Counted from the first letter of the stretch, positions 44,034-52,610 are shown. The stretch: 64,000 nucleotides of DNA from Sphingomicrobium marinum (GCF_026157105.1 NZ_JANPVQ010000001.1:1543501-1607500), one strand, 5' to 3'. The notes: a model not told the origin generated them from the letters alone. Program-made: numbers and translations.

Positions 44034-45134
44034 TTACGGCTGAAACGCCGCCGGATCGATGCCCTCGAGTTCCTCGGGATGATCGTCCCCCAATATAAGG
44101 TGCGCGCATAGGAGCGAATAGGCCGGCGCAGCCTGGATCCCCATGCCCCCCTGCCCGACGCACCAAAAGAAACCTGCCGCATCCTTGTCGAACCCGAACT
44201 TCATATGTTCGTCAGGCGCAAAAGTTCGCAGCCCCGACCATTTATGTTCAACGCGCACCACCGGCCAGTTGATGGCTTGCTGGAAGCGGTCGATTGCAGT
44301 CGCGACATCGATCTCTTCGGGGGCGGAATCGCAAGGTGGGCTTGGCGTCACGTCGAGTGGGCACACCCAGACCGACGAATCTCCTTCGCCCTTGAAATAG
44401 AAGCTGGCGTGCAAGTCGGTCACGAACGGCGTGTCGCGCAGACCGGTACGGTCGATTTCCAGCTGCACGACGGTTCTGCGGCGCGCTTGGAGACCCAGCC
44501 CAGTCACCCCGCAGCGTTCGGCCACGACGTCACCCCAAGCACCCGCGGCATTGACGATAATGTCCGCATCGATCGCGAACATCGCCGTCTGGGCGTGCCA
44601 AACACCCTTCTCAAAGCGGGCAGACTGTAGTTCCTGCCCGGCAACGACTTCGCCCCCGGCGCGGCGGAAAGCCGCGAGGCATGCCTGGTGGAAGGCCGCG
44701 ACATCGATATCGGCGCAGCTCTCTTCCCACCATCCTCCGGTATAATGCTCGCCAAGGCCCGGCAGTTGCTCCAGAACCTCTTCCCTGTCCAGCTTCACCG
44801 GGCGGTGTTCGCCTTCGAGTGATCCCAGGTTGGGAAAGTCTTCGCCGCACGGACCGGTAAGATGAAATGCGCCGCGTTCGCGCAACAGTGGCACGTCGGC
44901 GCCCGGCCAGCGCGCGTCGAACATCGGTTTGGAGGCAAGGCTCAGTGCGCGTTCTGGGCTGTCCCCGCCGAGGCTCGCCTGCCAGAAGGCGGCCGAGCGG
45001 CCCGTCGCATGCATCCCGCACTGCGCCTCGGTCTCCAGCAGGATGACCCGCTTGCCCGCACCCGCGAGCCGCGCACCCAGGCTCGCGCCGGCTATGCCAC
45101 CACCAACGATCAGAATGTCGATTTTCGTGCCCAT
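44034..45134 (-). CDS. FAD-dependent oxidoreductase of the DAO family
   Basis: A 366-residue flavoenzyme with the N-terminal dinucleotide motif DILIVGGGIAGASLGARLA and the ADIDVAAFHQACLAAFRRAGGEV segment. A C-terminal FFWCVGQGGMGIQAAPAYSLL closes the FAD site. It is most similar in these segments to D-arginine/D-amino-acid dehydrogenases (DauA type), so it probably oxidises a D-amino acid or glycine-like amine; the substrate is not shown by the sequence. No neighbour gives a pathway. It is divergent from cpaA with 53 bases between. Confidence 0.8.
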   Translation of the reverse strand: MGTKIDILIVGGGIAGASLGARLAGAGKRVILLETEAQCGMHATGRSAAFWQASLGGDSPERALSLASKPMFDARWPGADVPLLRERGAFHLTGPCGEDFPNLGSLEGEHRPVKLDREEVLEQLPGLGEHYTGGWWEESCADIDVAAFHQACLAAFRRAGGEVVAGQELQSARFEKGVWHAQTAMFAIDADIIVNAAGAWGDVVAERCGVTGLGLQARRRTVVQLEIDRTGLRDTPFVTDLHASFYFKGEGDSSVWVCPLDVTPSPPCDSAPEEIDVATAIDRFQQAINWPVVRVEHKWSGLRTFAPDEHMKFGFDKDAAGFFWCVGQGGMGIQAAPAYSLLCAHLILGDDHPEELEGIDPAAFQP

Positions 45135-45187
45135 GATTCGCCATCGTGGTTACGGTTTGGAAAGTGCTGCCGTCTACAGCACATTTC

Positions 45188-45655
45188 ATGACCAATGTCG
45201 CTTTAACGCTAAACGGCCTGTTCGCGCTGCTGCTCATCTGGGCCGCCATCCGCGATGTCCAGACCTATACGATCCGCAACCAGCTCGTGCTGGTCGTGGC
45301 GGCGCTGGCCGTACCCTACTGGTGGGCAACCGGTCTTTCGTTGTGGCCGGACATTGCCTGGCGCGTCGGTATCGCGGCGCTCGTCTTCGCGATCCTGGCG
45401 ATCGGATTCTACATTGGAATGATGGGCGGCGGCGACGTCAAATTGGGCGCCGCTTGCGCGCTCTGGTTCGCGCCGACGGGCGTTTTGCGATTCTTGATCA
45501 TCATGTCGCTGTCCGGCGCCATCGTAACGCTAGTCGCTATCATACATCATAAAATCACCGGAAAAGCTGGGAAAACAAAGGTTCCTTACGGCGTTGCCAT
45601 TGCCATCGGCGCACTCGCGAACCTCACCCAACGCTTTCTTAACCATTTTGCCTGA
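45188..45655 (+). CDS. cpaA: prepilin peptidase CpaA (TadV)
   Basis: A membrane aspartyl peptidase that cleaves Flp pilin leaders in the Tad pilus system. The 155 residues contain about four to five hydrophobic helices and the two catalytic aspartates: Asp23 in AAIRDVQTYTI and one in GMMGGGDVKLG, the conserved GxGD-type motif. It is the short, single-domain form without the N-methylase part. The ATG at 45188 gives MTNVALTLNG; a GTG 14 codons upstream is possible. First gene of the cpa/tad cluster. Confidence 0.92.
   Translation: MTNVALTLNGLFALLLIWAAIRDVQTYTIRNQLVLVVAALAVPYWWATGLSLWPDIAWRVGIAALVFAILAIGFYIGMMGGGDVKLGAACALWFAPTGVLRFLIIMSLSGAIVTLVAIIHHKITGKAGKTKVPYGVAIAIGALANLTQRFLNHFA
45639..45646 (+). 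promoter_or_regulatory. possible CtrA half-site before cpaB
   Basis: TTAACCAT occurs at the end of cpaA, 58 bases before the cpaB start. This is the common CtrA half-site in alphaproteobacteria, where CtrA controls pilus genes in Caulobacter. A second half-site at the usual 7-base spacing (TTAA-N7-TTAA) is absent, so this is only a candidate. Confidence 0.25.
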
Positions 45656-45703
45656 TCAGTAGGGCCGTTGTGGGGAAACCCAAATTGGGGAGGCGGATAC
45701 GCC

Positions 45704-46723
45704 ATGAACGCGAAGAAAATCATGTTGCTCGTCGGAGCATTGGTCATTGCTGCGGTCACCGCGGTGCTGGCCAAGAATATGTTCACCGGGGCCGGCGCCC
45801 AGCAGGCGGAAGCGGCGCAAGTCGTTCCTGCCGGGCCCAAAGTCCTTATCGCAAAGAAACCGCTGCCGGTCGGTACCATCATCGATGCCGAGGCGCTGGG
45901 CTACCAGGCCTGGCCCAAGGAGCTGGTGACCGCGGCCTACTACACCGAGGATTCGGCGGATAGCGATCCGGCGGAACTTATCGGCCGTGTGGTGCGCACC
46001 GAAATGCAGGCGGGCCAGCCGATATCGCGCGGTTCGCTGATCGGGCCGCAGGACCGCGGCTTCCTCGCCGCGGCGCTTGGCCCGGGCATGCGTGCCATCA
46101 CCGTTCCCGTTGATGAAACGTCGGGTGTTGCCGGCTTCATCTTCCCGGGCGACCGCGTCGACATGGTGCTGACCCAGACGGTCGGTGAAGATGACGGCCG
46201 CGGCCTTACCGCTTCTGAAACGATCATTCGCAACCTGCGTATTCTCGCGACCGATAATCGTCTGACCGAAACCAAGGACGAATCGGGCAACGTGCAGGTC
46301 CTCCAGGCAACGACCGTGACCCTCGAAGTCACCCCCAAGATCGCCGAGAAGATCGCGATTGCCCGCCAGATCGGTACGCTCAGCCTGGCGCTGCGCTCGA
46401 TCGCCGACAACCAGTCCGAACTCGAACGCGCCATCGCCTCGGGTGAGGTCAATGTCAACGAAACGACCGATCCGGCTGAAGAACGTCGCATGCTGCTGGC
46501 CGTGGCCAACCAGCCTGCCGACAAGAACACCACTTTCACCACCGGTGGCCAGGTGTCGCGCTTCCAGCGTTCGACCATCCCGGCCGTGGGCGCTCCGGCA
46601 CCCGCACCGGCCGCCAACAATGGTGGCGGTGCGCCGGCTGCCCAACCGTTCGTCAATGCTGGTCCGACTGTTCGCGTATCGCGCGGCAATGCGACGACCA
46701 CTGTTTCTGTGGGAGCACGTTAA
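45704..46723 (+). CDS. cpaB: Flp pilus assembly protein CpaB (RcpC)
   Basis: A 339-residue protein with one N-terminal membrane helix (KIMLLVGALVIAAVTAVLA) and a SAF/CpaB domain (VLIAKKPLPVGTIID, MRAITVPVDETSGVAGFIFPGDRVDMVL). The C-terminal Pro/Ala/Asn-rich region ends in TTTVSVGAR. CpaB/RcpC works with the secretin in the periplasm, probably binding peptidoglycan or stabilising the pore. The ATG at 45704 follows GGAGGCGG; an earlier ATG in frame gives no signal. One base separates it from cpaC. Confidence 0.92.
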   Translation: MNAKKIMLLVGALVIAAVTAVLAKNMFTGAGAQQAEAAQVVPAGPKVLIAKKPLPVGTIIDAEALGYQAWPKELVTAAYYTEDSADSDPAELIGRVVRTEMQAGQPISRGSLIGPQDRGFLAAALGPGMRAITVPVDETSGVAGFIFPGDRVDMVLTQTVGEDDGRGLTASETIIRNLRILATDNRLTETKDESGNVQVLQATTVTLEVTPKIAEKIAIARQIGTLSLALRSIADNQSELERAIASGEVNVNETTDPAEERRMLLAVANQPADKNTTFTTGGQVSRFQRSTIPAVGAPAPAPAANNGGGAPAAQPFVNAGPTVRVSRGNATTTVSVGAR

Positions 46724-46724
46724 G

Positions 46725-48176
46725 ATGAAGACCACTACCTTCACCAAGACCGCGCTCTTCGCGCTGGCCATTGCGACGGCGCCCACGGCGCTGACCGCCC
46801 CGGCCGCCGCGCAGAGCCGCTCGGTCCAGCCGACCGAACAGCTCAACGTTTCGCAGGACAGCGGCACCCTGGTGCGCCTGCCCGCGCCGATGGCCGACCT
46901 GTTCATCGCCAATCCCGAGATTGCCGATATCCAGGTCCGTTCGGAACGCGAACTCTATATCTTCGGCAAAAATGCGGGTCGCACGACCATCTATGCAACG
47001 GGGCGCGGCGGTAACGTCGTCTACGCTGCGGACGTGGTTGTCGGTCGCAACGTCACCAGCGTCGATCAAATGCTGAACCTGGCGATGCCCGAAGCCAACA
47101 TCCAGGCCACGCCGATGAACGGGCTCATCCTGCTCACCGGCACCGTGGCCTCGCCTGACGATGCGCAGGAAGCCGAACGCCTCGTCGCTGCCTATACCGG
47201 CGGCGAAGTCGAAGTGGTTAGCCGCCTCAAGCAGGCGACCCCGCTCCAGGTGACGCTCAAGGTGCGCATCGCTGAAGTGAACCGTTCGATGCTGAAGAAT
47301 ATCGGCATCAACCTCACTTCGCAGGACAGCACCAGCGGCGGTCGTTTCGCGATCGACCAGGGCTCTGCCTTCGGGTCACGCAATCCGTTCGACATCGCAG
47401 GCGGCCAGATCGGCACCTCGCTCGGCATCATGGGCAAGGTCTTCGGCCTCGACCTGCTGTCGACGATCGACCTTGCGGAATCCGACGGCCTCGTCACGAC
47501 GCTGGCCGAACCGAACCTGACCGCGCTTTCGGGTGAAACCGCCAGCTTCCTGGCCGGCGGCGAATTCCCGATCCCGGTCAGCCAGGAGCTTGGTTCGGTG
47601 ACCATCCAGTACAAGCAGTATGGTGTCGGCCTCGCCTTCACGCCGTACGTGCTCAATGATGGTCGTATCTCGATGCGCGTGCGTCCCGAAGTTTCGGAAC
47701 TCTCGACGCAGGGCTCGATCCGCCTCAACGGTTTCGACGTCCCCGCGCTGACCACGCGTCGTGCGGAAACGACGGTCGAACTGGGCTCGGGTCAGAGCTT
47801 CATGATCGCCGGTCTGCTCCAGCACACCAACAACAATACGATCGACAAGGCACCGTTCCTTGGGGACATCCCCATTCTCGGCGCCCTGTTCCGCTCGACC
47901 AGCTATCGCAAGCAGGAAACCGAGCTGGTCGTCGTGGTGACGCCGTATCTCGTCAAGCCGGTCTCGGGCCAGATGGCCCTGCCGACCGATGGCTACCGCG
48001 TGCCGACCGACGCACAGCGCCAGCTTGAAGGCCAGCTGTGGGCACCACGTCAGCCGACTGCTCCGGGTGCCGCCGCGGCGCCCGCCAGCCAGCCGGGCAT
48101 GAGTGCCCCTGTCGCTTCGGCACCGACGGCAACGCCGGTCGCCGCAGCCCCTGCCCAGCCGGGCTTCGGCATCTAG
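46725..48176 (+). CDS. cpaC: Flp pilus secretin CpaC (RcpA)
   Basis: The outer-membrane pore for the Flp pilus. The 483 residues start with a signal peptide ending APAAAQ. An N-terminal pilus-formation domain follows (RLPAPMADLFIANPEIADIQV), then a BON-like domain (GLILLTGTVASPDDAQEAERLV). The secretin domain holds TTLAEPNLTALSGETASFLAGGEFPI and ends in the conserved GDIPILGALFRSTSYRKQETELVVVVTPYLV. A Pro/Ala/Gln-rich tail of about 60 residues follows. It lies between cpaB and cpaD with short gaps. Confidence 0.95.
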   Translation: MKTTTFTKTALFALAIATAPTALTAPAAAQSRSVQPTEQLNVSQDSGTLVRLPAPMADLFIANPEIADIQVRSERELYIFGKNAGRTTIYATGRGGNVVYAADVVVGRNVTSVDQMLNLAMPEANIQATPMNGLILLTGTVASPDDAQEAERLVAAYTGGEVEVVSRLKQATPLQVTLKVRIAEVNRSMLKNIGINLTSQDSTSGGRFAIDQGSAFGSRNPFDIAGGQIGTSLGIMGKVFGLDLLSTIDLAESDGLVTTLAEPNLTALSGETASFLAGGEFPIPVSQELGSVTIQYKQYGVGLAFTPYVLNDGRISMRVRPEVSELSTQGSIRLNGFDVPALTTRRAETTVELGSGQSFMIAGLLQHTNNNTIDKAPFLGDIPILGALFRSTSYRKQETELVVVVTPYLVKPVSGQMALPTDGYRVPTDAQRQLEGQLWAPRQPTAPGAAAAPASQPGMSAPVASAPTATPVAAAPAQPGFGI

Positions 48177-48203
48177 GCCGAGCATCAGGAAAGGATTGAT
48201 AAG

Positions 48204-48869
48204 ATGATGAAGAAGATCGCCATCCTGCCGCTCGTCGCCTTCGCCGCGGCTTGCGCCAACCACCAGCCCTATGACGAGCTGTCGCGCGGCCTCGCGCCGG
48301 TCAACCAGCCAGTCGTCACGCAGCAGAGCTACGCCTTCGACGTGACGACCACGGCGGGCACGCTATCCGGCCCCGAGGCCCAGCGTCTCGACAGCTGGTT
48401 CCGCTCGATGAAACTTGGCTACGGTGACGCCATCTATGTCGACGGCGGCCCCGCTGCTGCCAGCGCCCGCCAGGACATTGCGCGGATCGCCGGCCGCTAC
48501 GGCCTCCAGCTTTCGGAAGGTGCGCCGGTCACGGCCAGCCAGATCGCGCCGGGAGCGGCACGCGTTATCGTGACGCGTACGCAGGCCAGCGTTCCGGGTT
48601 GCCCGAACTGGTCGGAAGCGACCGTTCCCAACTGGAATAATCGCCAGCTGCCCGGCCTTGGCTGCGGCGTGAACAGTAACCTGGCCGCCATGGTGGCGAA
48701 CCCGGAAGATCTGATCCGCGGCCGCGAAGGCTCTTCGACGGTCGACGTTCGCACCTCGAGCCGCGCTGTCGGCAGCTATCGCGACGCAGAGCCCACGGGC
48801 GAAGGCGGTCTCGAAGACGTCAGCACCGGTGGTGCACAGGGCGGTCGTAACTCTGGGGGAGGAAACTAA
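48204..48869 (+). CDS. cpaD: pilus assembly lipoprotein CpaD
   Basis: A 221-residue lipoprotein with lipobox AFAAAC (Cys17) and the CpaD core. The core includes the peptidoglycan-type region LGYGDAIYVDGG, VTRTQASVPGCPNWSEA, and GCGVNSNLAAMVANPEDLIRGR, a family mark. Two internal cysteines (GCPNW and GCGVN) are likely disulfide-bonded. The tail is Gly/Ser/Asn-rich. It probably helps place or stabilise the secretin. Its TAA overlaps the cpaE ATG by one base. Confidence 0.92.
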   Translation: MMKKIAILPLVAFAAACANHQPYDELSRGLAPVNQPVVTQQSYAFDVTTTAGTLSGPEAQRLDSWFRSMKLGYGDAIYVDGGPAAASARQDIARIAGRYGLQLSEGAPVTASQIAPGAARVIVTRTQASVPGCPNWSEATVPNWNNRQLPGLGCGVNSNLAAMVANPEDLIRGREGSSTVDVRTSSRAVGSYRDAEPTGEGGLEDVSTGGAQGGRNSGGGN

Positions 48870-50143
48870 TGAACGCACCTTTCCAGGCCCGCGCAGGGCT
48901 TCGTGAACCTTTCACGGCATTCGTCTGTGACGAAGAAACGGCAGACATGCTGCGCCCTGTGGCGGTCGAGCATGGCTGGTCGCCGGAGAAGGTCAACATG
49001 GGTGGACTGCGCAATGCCGTCCAGTCGCTCTCGGTTTCCGCTAGCCCGAACGTGCTGTTCGTGGACCTGTCGGAATCGGCCGACCCGCTCAATGACATCA
49101 ACGCCCTCGCCGAAGTTTGCGAGCCGGGCACGATCGTCATCGCCGCTGGCCAGGTCAACGATGTCCGCCTCTATCGCGACCTCGTCGCGAGCGGCATCCA
49201 CGATTATCTGCTGAAGCCGTTCACGGTCGACCAGGTGCGCGATACCTTCGCCAACGCCCAGTCGATCTTGTCCGGCCCGCGCGGCGAACAGCAGGTTGAA
49301 AAGCCCAATGTCATGACGGCCGTTATCGGTACGCGTGGCGGTTGCGGCGCCTCGACTATCGCTTCCAGCCTCGCCTGGATGCTCGGTGAAAAGGCCGAAC
49401 GTTCCACTGCCCTCCTGGACCTCGACGTCCATTTCGGCACCGGTGCGCTCAGCCTCGACCTCGAGCCCGGCCGCGGCCTGACCGACGCGATCGAAAATCC
49501 GAGCCGTATCGACGGCCTGTTCATCGAACGCGCCATGGTGCGCGCCAATGAACGACTGTCGGTCCTCTCGGCCGAAGCGCCGATCAATGCCCCGCTGCAG
49601 ACCGATGGCACGGCTTTCTTCCAACTCCAGGAAGAAATGAAGAATGCCTTCGAAGCGACGGTCGTCGATCTGCCGCGTCACATGATGATCCAGTATCCGC
49701 ACATGGTGCACGATGCCCATGTCGCGATCGTCTGTTCGGAACTGACGCTTGCCGCCACGCGCGACACCATTCGCGTCCTCGCCTGGCTCAAGTCGAATGC
49801 GCCGCAGACCAAGGTCATCACCGTGGCCAACCGTGTGCCCGCCGGCGGCGCGCTCGAAATCTCCAAGAAGGATTTTGAGCAGTCGATCGAGCGTGACATC
49901 GACATCGTCTTCCCGTTCGACGCGAAAACGGCGGCGCAGGCTGCCAAGCTCGGCAAGCCGCTCGCGGAGATCGCCACCGGCAAGCTCGGTGCGCCGTTCG
50001 CCAACCTGTCGAACATGGTCCTGAGCCATGCTTCGGAAGATGGCGCGGATACTGTCGACAAGCCGTCCGGCGGCAAGGGGGCCAAGACCCTCGTCGACAA
50101 TCTGAAGAACATGCTGTCGAAGCCCAAAGCCGAAGCAGCCTAA
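48869..50143 (+). CDS. cpaE: pilus localisation ATPase-like protein CpaE (TadZ)
   Basis: A 424-residue protein of the CpaE/TadZ family that places the Tad machine at the cell pole in Caulobacter. Residues about 10-125 form a receiver-like domain (NVLFVDLSES with Asp66, and HDYLLKPFTVDQ with Lys116). From about 150 there is a MinD/ParA-like domain. Its Walker A region reads GTRGGCGAST (154-163), so both lysines of the canonical deviant Walker motif are missing. Such degenerate sites are common in alphaproteobacterial CpaE. A hairpin follows the gene, and then tadB, with no cpaF between. Confidence 0.93.
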   Translation: MNAPFQARAGLREPFTAFVCDEETADMLRPVAVEHGWSPEKVNMGGLRNAVQSLSVSASPNVLFVDLSESADPLNDINALAEVCEPGTIVIAAGQVNDVRLYRDLVASGIHDYLLKPFTVDQVRDTFANAQSILSGPRGEQQVEKPNVMTAVIGTRGGCGASTIASSLAWMLGEKAERSTALLDLDVHFGTGALSLDLEPGRGLTDAIENPSRIDGLFIERAMVRANERLSVLSAEAPINAPLQTDGTAFFQLQEEMKNAFEATVVDLPRHMMIQYPHMVHDAHVAIVCSELTLAATRDTIRVLAWLKSNAPQTKVITVANRVPAGGALEISKKDFEQSIERDIDIVFPFDAKTAAQAAKLGKPLAEIATGKLGAPFANLSNMVLSHASEDGADTVDKPSGGKGAKTLVDNLKNMLSKPKAEAA

Positions 50144-50149
50144 TGTAAC

Positions 50150-50191
50150 GGGAGCCCGGGCGAGGGCAACGTCCCTCGCCCACCGGCTCCC
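50150..50191 (+). other. long hairpin between cpaE and tadB
   Basis: Two arms, GGGAGCC and GGGCGAGGG, pair with CCCTCGCCC and GGCTCCC around CAACGT, with a small bulge. The hairpin fills most of the 66-base gap between cpaE and tadB, the spot where cpaF stands in related clusters. There is no T tract, so it is not a standard terminator. It may damp read-through, protect an mRNA end, or mark a deletion. Confidence 0.7.
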
Positions 50192-50209
50192 ACTCGAGGG
50201 GATGACGCA

Positions 50210-51181
50210 ATGCTGCTGATCATCATTGCACTGGGACTGGCCCTGTTGGTGGGCGGCGTATGGATCGCCATCAACTCCAACGGTCCGTCCAAGACGTTCA
50301 AGCGCCGTGTCGCTCAGATGCGCGATCGCCACAGCGAAGGCGGCGCGCTCAAGGCCAGTGCACAGATGCAGATCCGCAAGCTGATGGCCGACCGCGACAG
50401 CCGCATGGAAGGCTTCGCGACGTCGCTGATGCCCAAGCCCGAGCTGATGCGCCTGCGTCTCGAGAAGACCGGCAAGAACATTCCGCTCGCCAAGTATCTT
50501 GGCATCAATTTCGGCATCGCCGGCGTCATCACCGTGCTGATGGCGTTCAAGGGCATGCCGTTCCTGTTTGCGTTGATGTTCGGCCTGGCCGTGGGTGTCG
50601 GGTTGCCGCACCTGTGGGTCGGCATGATGATCAAGAAGCGGATGGGCCAGTTCAACCAGAACTTCCCCGATGCCATCGAACTGATGGTTCGCGGCCTGCG
50701 CTCGGGTCTGCCGATCACCGAAACGCTCGGTATCGTCGCCGGCGAAATTCCTGGCCCCGTGGGCAAGGAATTCAAGGAAGTCGCGGAAAAGATGAAGGTT
50801 GGCCGCACCATGGAGCAGGCGCTCCAGGAAACCGCCGATCGCCTCGGCACGCCCGAATTCCAGTTTTTTGTCATCACGCTGGCGATCCAGCGCGAAACCG
50901 GCGGTAACCTCGCCGAAACGCTGGCCAACCTCGCTGACGTTCTGCGCAAACGCATCCAGATGCGCCTCAAGATCAAGGCGATGAGCTCGGAATCCAAAGC
51001 CTCGGCGATGATCGTTGGCTCGCTGCCCTTCATCGTGTTCGGTCTCGTCTACATGATGAACCCCGAATACATGGAGAATTTCTTCATCGACGAGCGCCTG
51101 ATGGTGGCCGGTATCGGTGGCCTCGTGTGGATGTCGATCGGCGTCGCCATGATGGCCAAGATGGTCAACTTCGAGATCTAG
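50210..51181 (+). CDS. tadB: Tad inner-membrane platform protein TadB (CpaG)
   Basis: A 323-residue type II secretion F-domain protein, one of two inner-membrane platform subunits of the Tad pilus. It has an N-terminal helix (LLIIIALGLALLVGGVWIA), two central helices after LAKYLGINFGIAGV, and the cytoplasmic T2SF domain. The conserved FPDAIELMVRGLRSGLPITE and FFVITLAIQRETGGNLAETL segments lie in that domain, and a C-terminal helix follows. The order and 10-base spacing to tadC are typical. Its usual ATPase partner (CpaF) is not in this cluster. Confidence 0.93.
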   Translation: MLLIIIALGLALLVGGVWIAINSNGPSKTFKRRVAQMRDRHSEGGALKASAQMQIRKLMADRDSRMEGFATSLMPKPELMRLRLEKTGKNIPLAKYLGINFGIAGVITVLMAFKGMPFLFALMFGLAVGVGLPHLWVGMMIKKRMGQFNQNFPDAIELMVRGLRSGLPITETLGIVAGEIPGPVGKEFKEVAEKMKVGRTMEQALQETADRLGTPEFQFFVITLAIQRETGGNLAETLANLADVLRKRIQMRLKIKAMSSESKASAMIVGSLPFIVFGLVYMMNPEYMENFFIDERLMVAGIGGLVWMSIGVAMMAKMVNFEI

Positions 51182-51191
51182 GGGGAAGACG

Positions 51192-52217
51192 ATGACCACA
51201 CTCACCACTTTCATCGCTGCTGCCCTGTCGATGGGCGGACCCGAACTTCTCGGTGTCGATGTCATCCTGGTTGCGACAGGCCTGGCCTTCGTCGCCATGA
51301 TGGCCGTGCTTACCGCCATCTATGCCGCGACTACGGTCAAGGACCCGATGGCCAAGCGCGTCAAGGCGCTGAACGCTCGCCGCGAGCAATTGAAGGCCGG
51401 CATCGTCGCCTCGACCAACAAGCGCAAGAAGCTGAAGCATCAGAACGAAGCGGCCGACAGGGTCCGTTCGATCCTGTCCAACTTCAAGATGCTGCAGGAA
51501 GACCAGATCAAGACGACCCAGGAGAAGCTGGGTCAGGCGGGTATCCGCTCCAAGGAACTGGCCTATTTCATCATCTTCGCGCGTTTCGTGCTGCCGGTCG
51601 TGCTCGGCATCACGGCGGTCGTCCTCATCTATCTTGTCGACTATTTCCCGGAGTGGGGCTGGTTCAAGAAATATGCGACCGTCGCCGGCACCATCCTGCT
51701 GAGCTACAAGGCGCCCGATATCTGGCTTAAGAACAAGATCACCAAGCGTTCGCATGCGATCCGCAAGGGCCTGCCCGATGCGCTCGATCTCTTGGTCATC
51801 TGCGCCGAAGCCGGCCTTACGGTCGATGCCGCCTTCAACCGCGTCGCGCGCGAACTGGGCAAGGCCTATCCCGAACTGGGTGACGAATTCGGCCTGACCG
51901 CGATCGAACTGGGCTTCTTGGCCGAGCGTCGCAAGGCCTTCGAAAACCTGTCGAAGCGCGTCGATTTGGAAGCTGTGCGCGGCGTCGTGACGACCATGAT
52001 CCAGACCGAGAAATATGGTACGCCGCTGGCCTCGGCCCTGCGCGTCCTGTCGGCGGAATTCCGTAACGAGCGCATGATGCGCGCCGAAGAAAAGGCCGCG
52101 CGCCTGCCGGCGATCATGACCATTCCGCTCATCCTGTTCATTCTTCCGGTGCTGTTCATCGTGATCCTTGGCCCCGCGGCCTGTGCGATCAGCGACAACT
52201 TTGTGAACCGCGCCTAA
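51192..52217 (+). CDS. tadC: Tad inner-membrane platform protein TadC (CpaH)
   Basis: The second F-domain protein, 341 residues. An N-terminal hydrophobic segment is followed by a membrane helix (LVATGLAFVAMMAVLTAIYAA), a coiled-coil-like linker (RREQLKAG, KLKHQNEAAD), and two central helices. The T2SF domain (GLPDALDLLVICAEAGLTVDAAFNR, AEFRNERMMRAEEKAARLP) and a last helix (LILFILPVLFIVILGPAA) complete it. It ends the cluster; a terminator lies 27 bases on. Confidence 0.93.
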   Translation: MTTLTTFIAAALSMGGPELLGVDVILVATGLAFVAMMAVLTAIYAATTVKDPMAKRVKALNARREQLKAGIVASTNKRKKLKHQNEAADRVRSILSNFKMLQEDQIKTTQEKLGQAGIRSKELAYFIIFARFVLPVVLGITAVVLIYLVDYFPEWGWFKKYATVAGTILLSYKAPDIWLKNKITKRSHAIRKGLPDALDLLVICAEAGLTVDAAFNRVARELGKAYPELGDEFGLTAIELGFLAERRKAFENLSKRVDLEAVRGVVTTMIQTEKYGTPLASALRVLSAEFRNERMMRAEEKAARLPAIMTIPLILFILPVLFIVILGPAACAISDNFVNRA

Positions 52218-52243
52218 CCAAGCTTCCCAGGTGGGGGGAAGGT

Positions 52244-52282
52244 ACCGCCGTCGCCTTTCGGGGCGGCGGCGGTTTCATTTTG
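52244..52282 (+). terminator. intrinsic terminator after tadC
   Basis: ACCGCCGTCGCC pairs with GGCGGCGGCGGT (one mismatch) around TTTCGG, followed by TTCATTTT. This ends the Tad cluster transcript. Confidence 0.8.
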
Positions 52283-52334
52283 CGCGGCCCCTCGCCCCGT
52301 GCTAGCGATCAGGCAAACAACGGGGAGTTTTCGC

Positions 52335-52610
52335 ATGCTCGATTTCACGCAGGACCAGTGGATCCTGGTCGGGATGGTGTTTCTGCTCGGCATCTTTGCC
52401 GGCATGTTCCTGCTCTCGGGCGGGAGCCGCAAATGGAAAGAGCGCTACCGCAACGAAGTGGAAAAGCGCGAGCGGATCGAAGCCGACTACAAGGCGGCGG
52501 AGACCGAATGGCGCGAAAAGGATTCGCTGCGCGCCGCCGCGCTGCGTTCCAAGGGCATCGATGTCGAAGCCGTGGACGACGGCGAGGAAGCGCCCCCGCC
52601 CCGCGCCTAA
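52335..52610 (+). CDS. small membrane-anchored protein of unknown function
   Basis: A 91-residue protein with one N-terminal membrane helix (ILVGMVFLLGIFAGMFLL), then a strongly charged helical stretch (RKWKERYRNEVEKRERIEADYKAAETEW) likely to form a coiled coil. A short acidic Pro tail follows. It resembles small single-helix proteins annotated only as hypothetical in sphingomonads; I do not recognise a family. ATG at 52335 follows GGGGAG. The TAA is interlocked with the glyS TAG (CTAA). Confidence 0.55.
   Translation: MLDFTQDQWILVGMVFLLGIFAGMFLLSGGSRKWKERYRNEVEKRERIEADYKAAETEWREKDSLRAAALRSKGIDVEAVDDGEEAPPPRA

Noticed and set aside
48866-51319. An 817-codon open frame on the minus strand, antisense to cpaE, tadB and the start of tadC
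   Set aside because: Its translation is rich in His, Arg and Gln without any recognisable domain, while the plus strand encodes clear Tad proteins with correct motifs. Long antisense frames are common where GC-rich codons leave few stops on the opposite strand.
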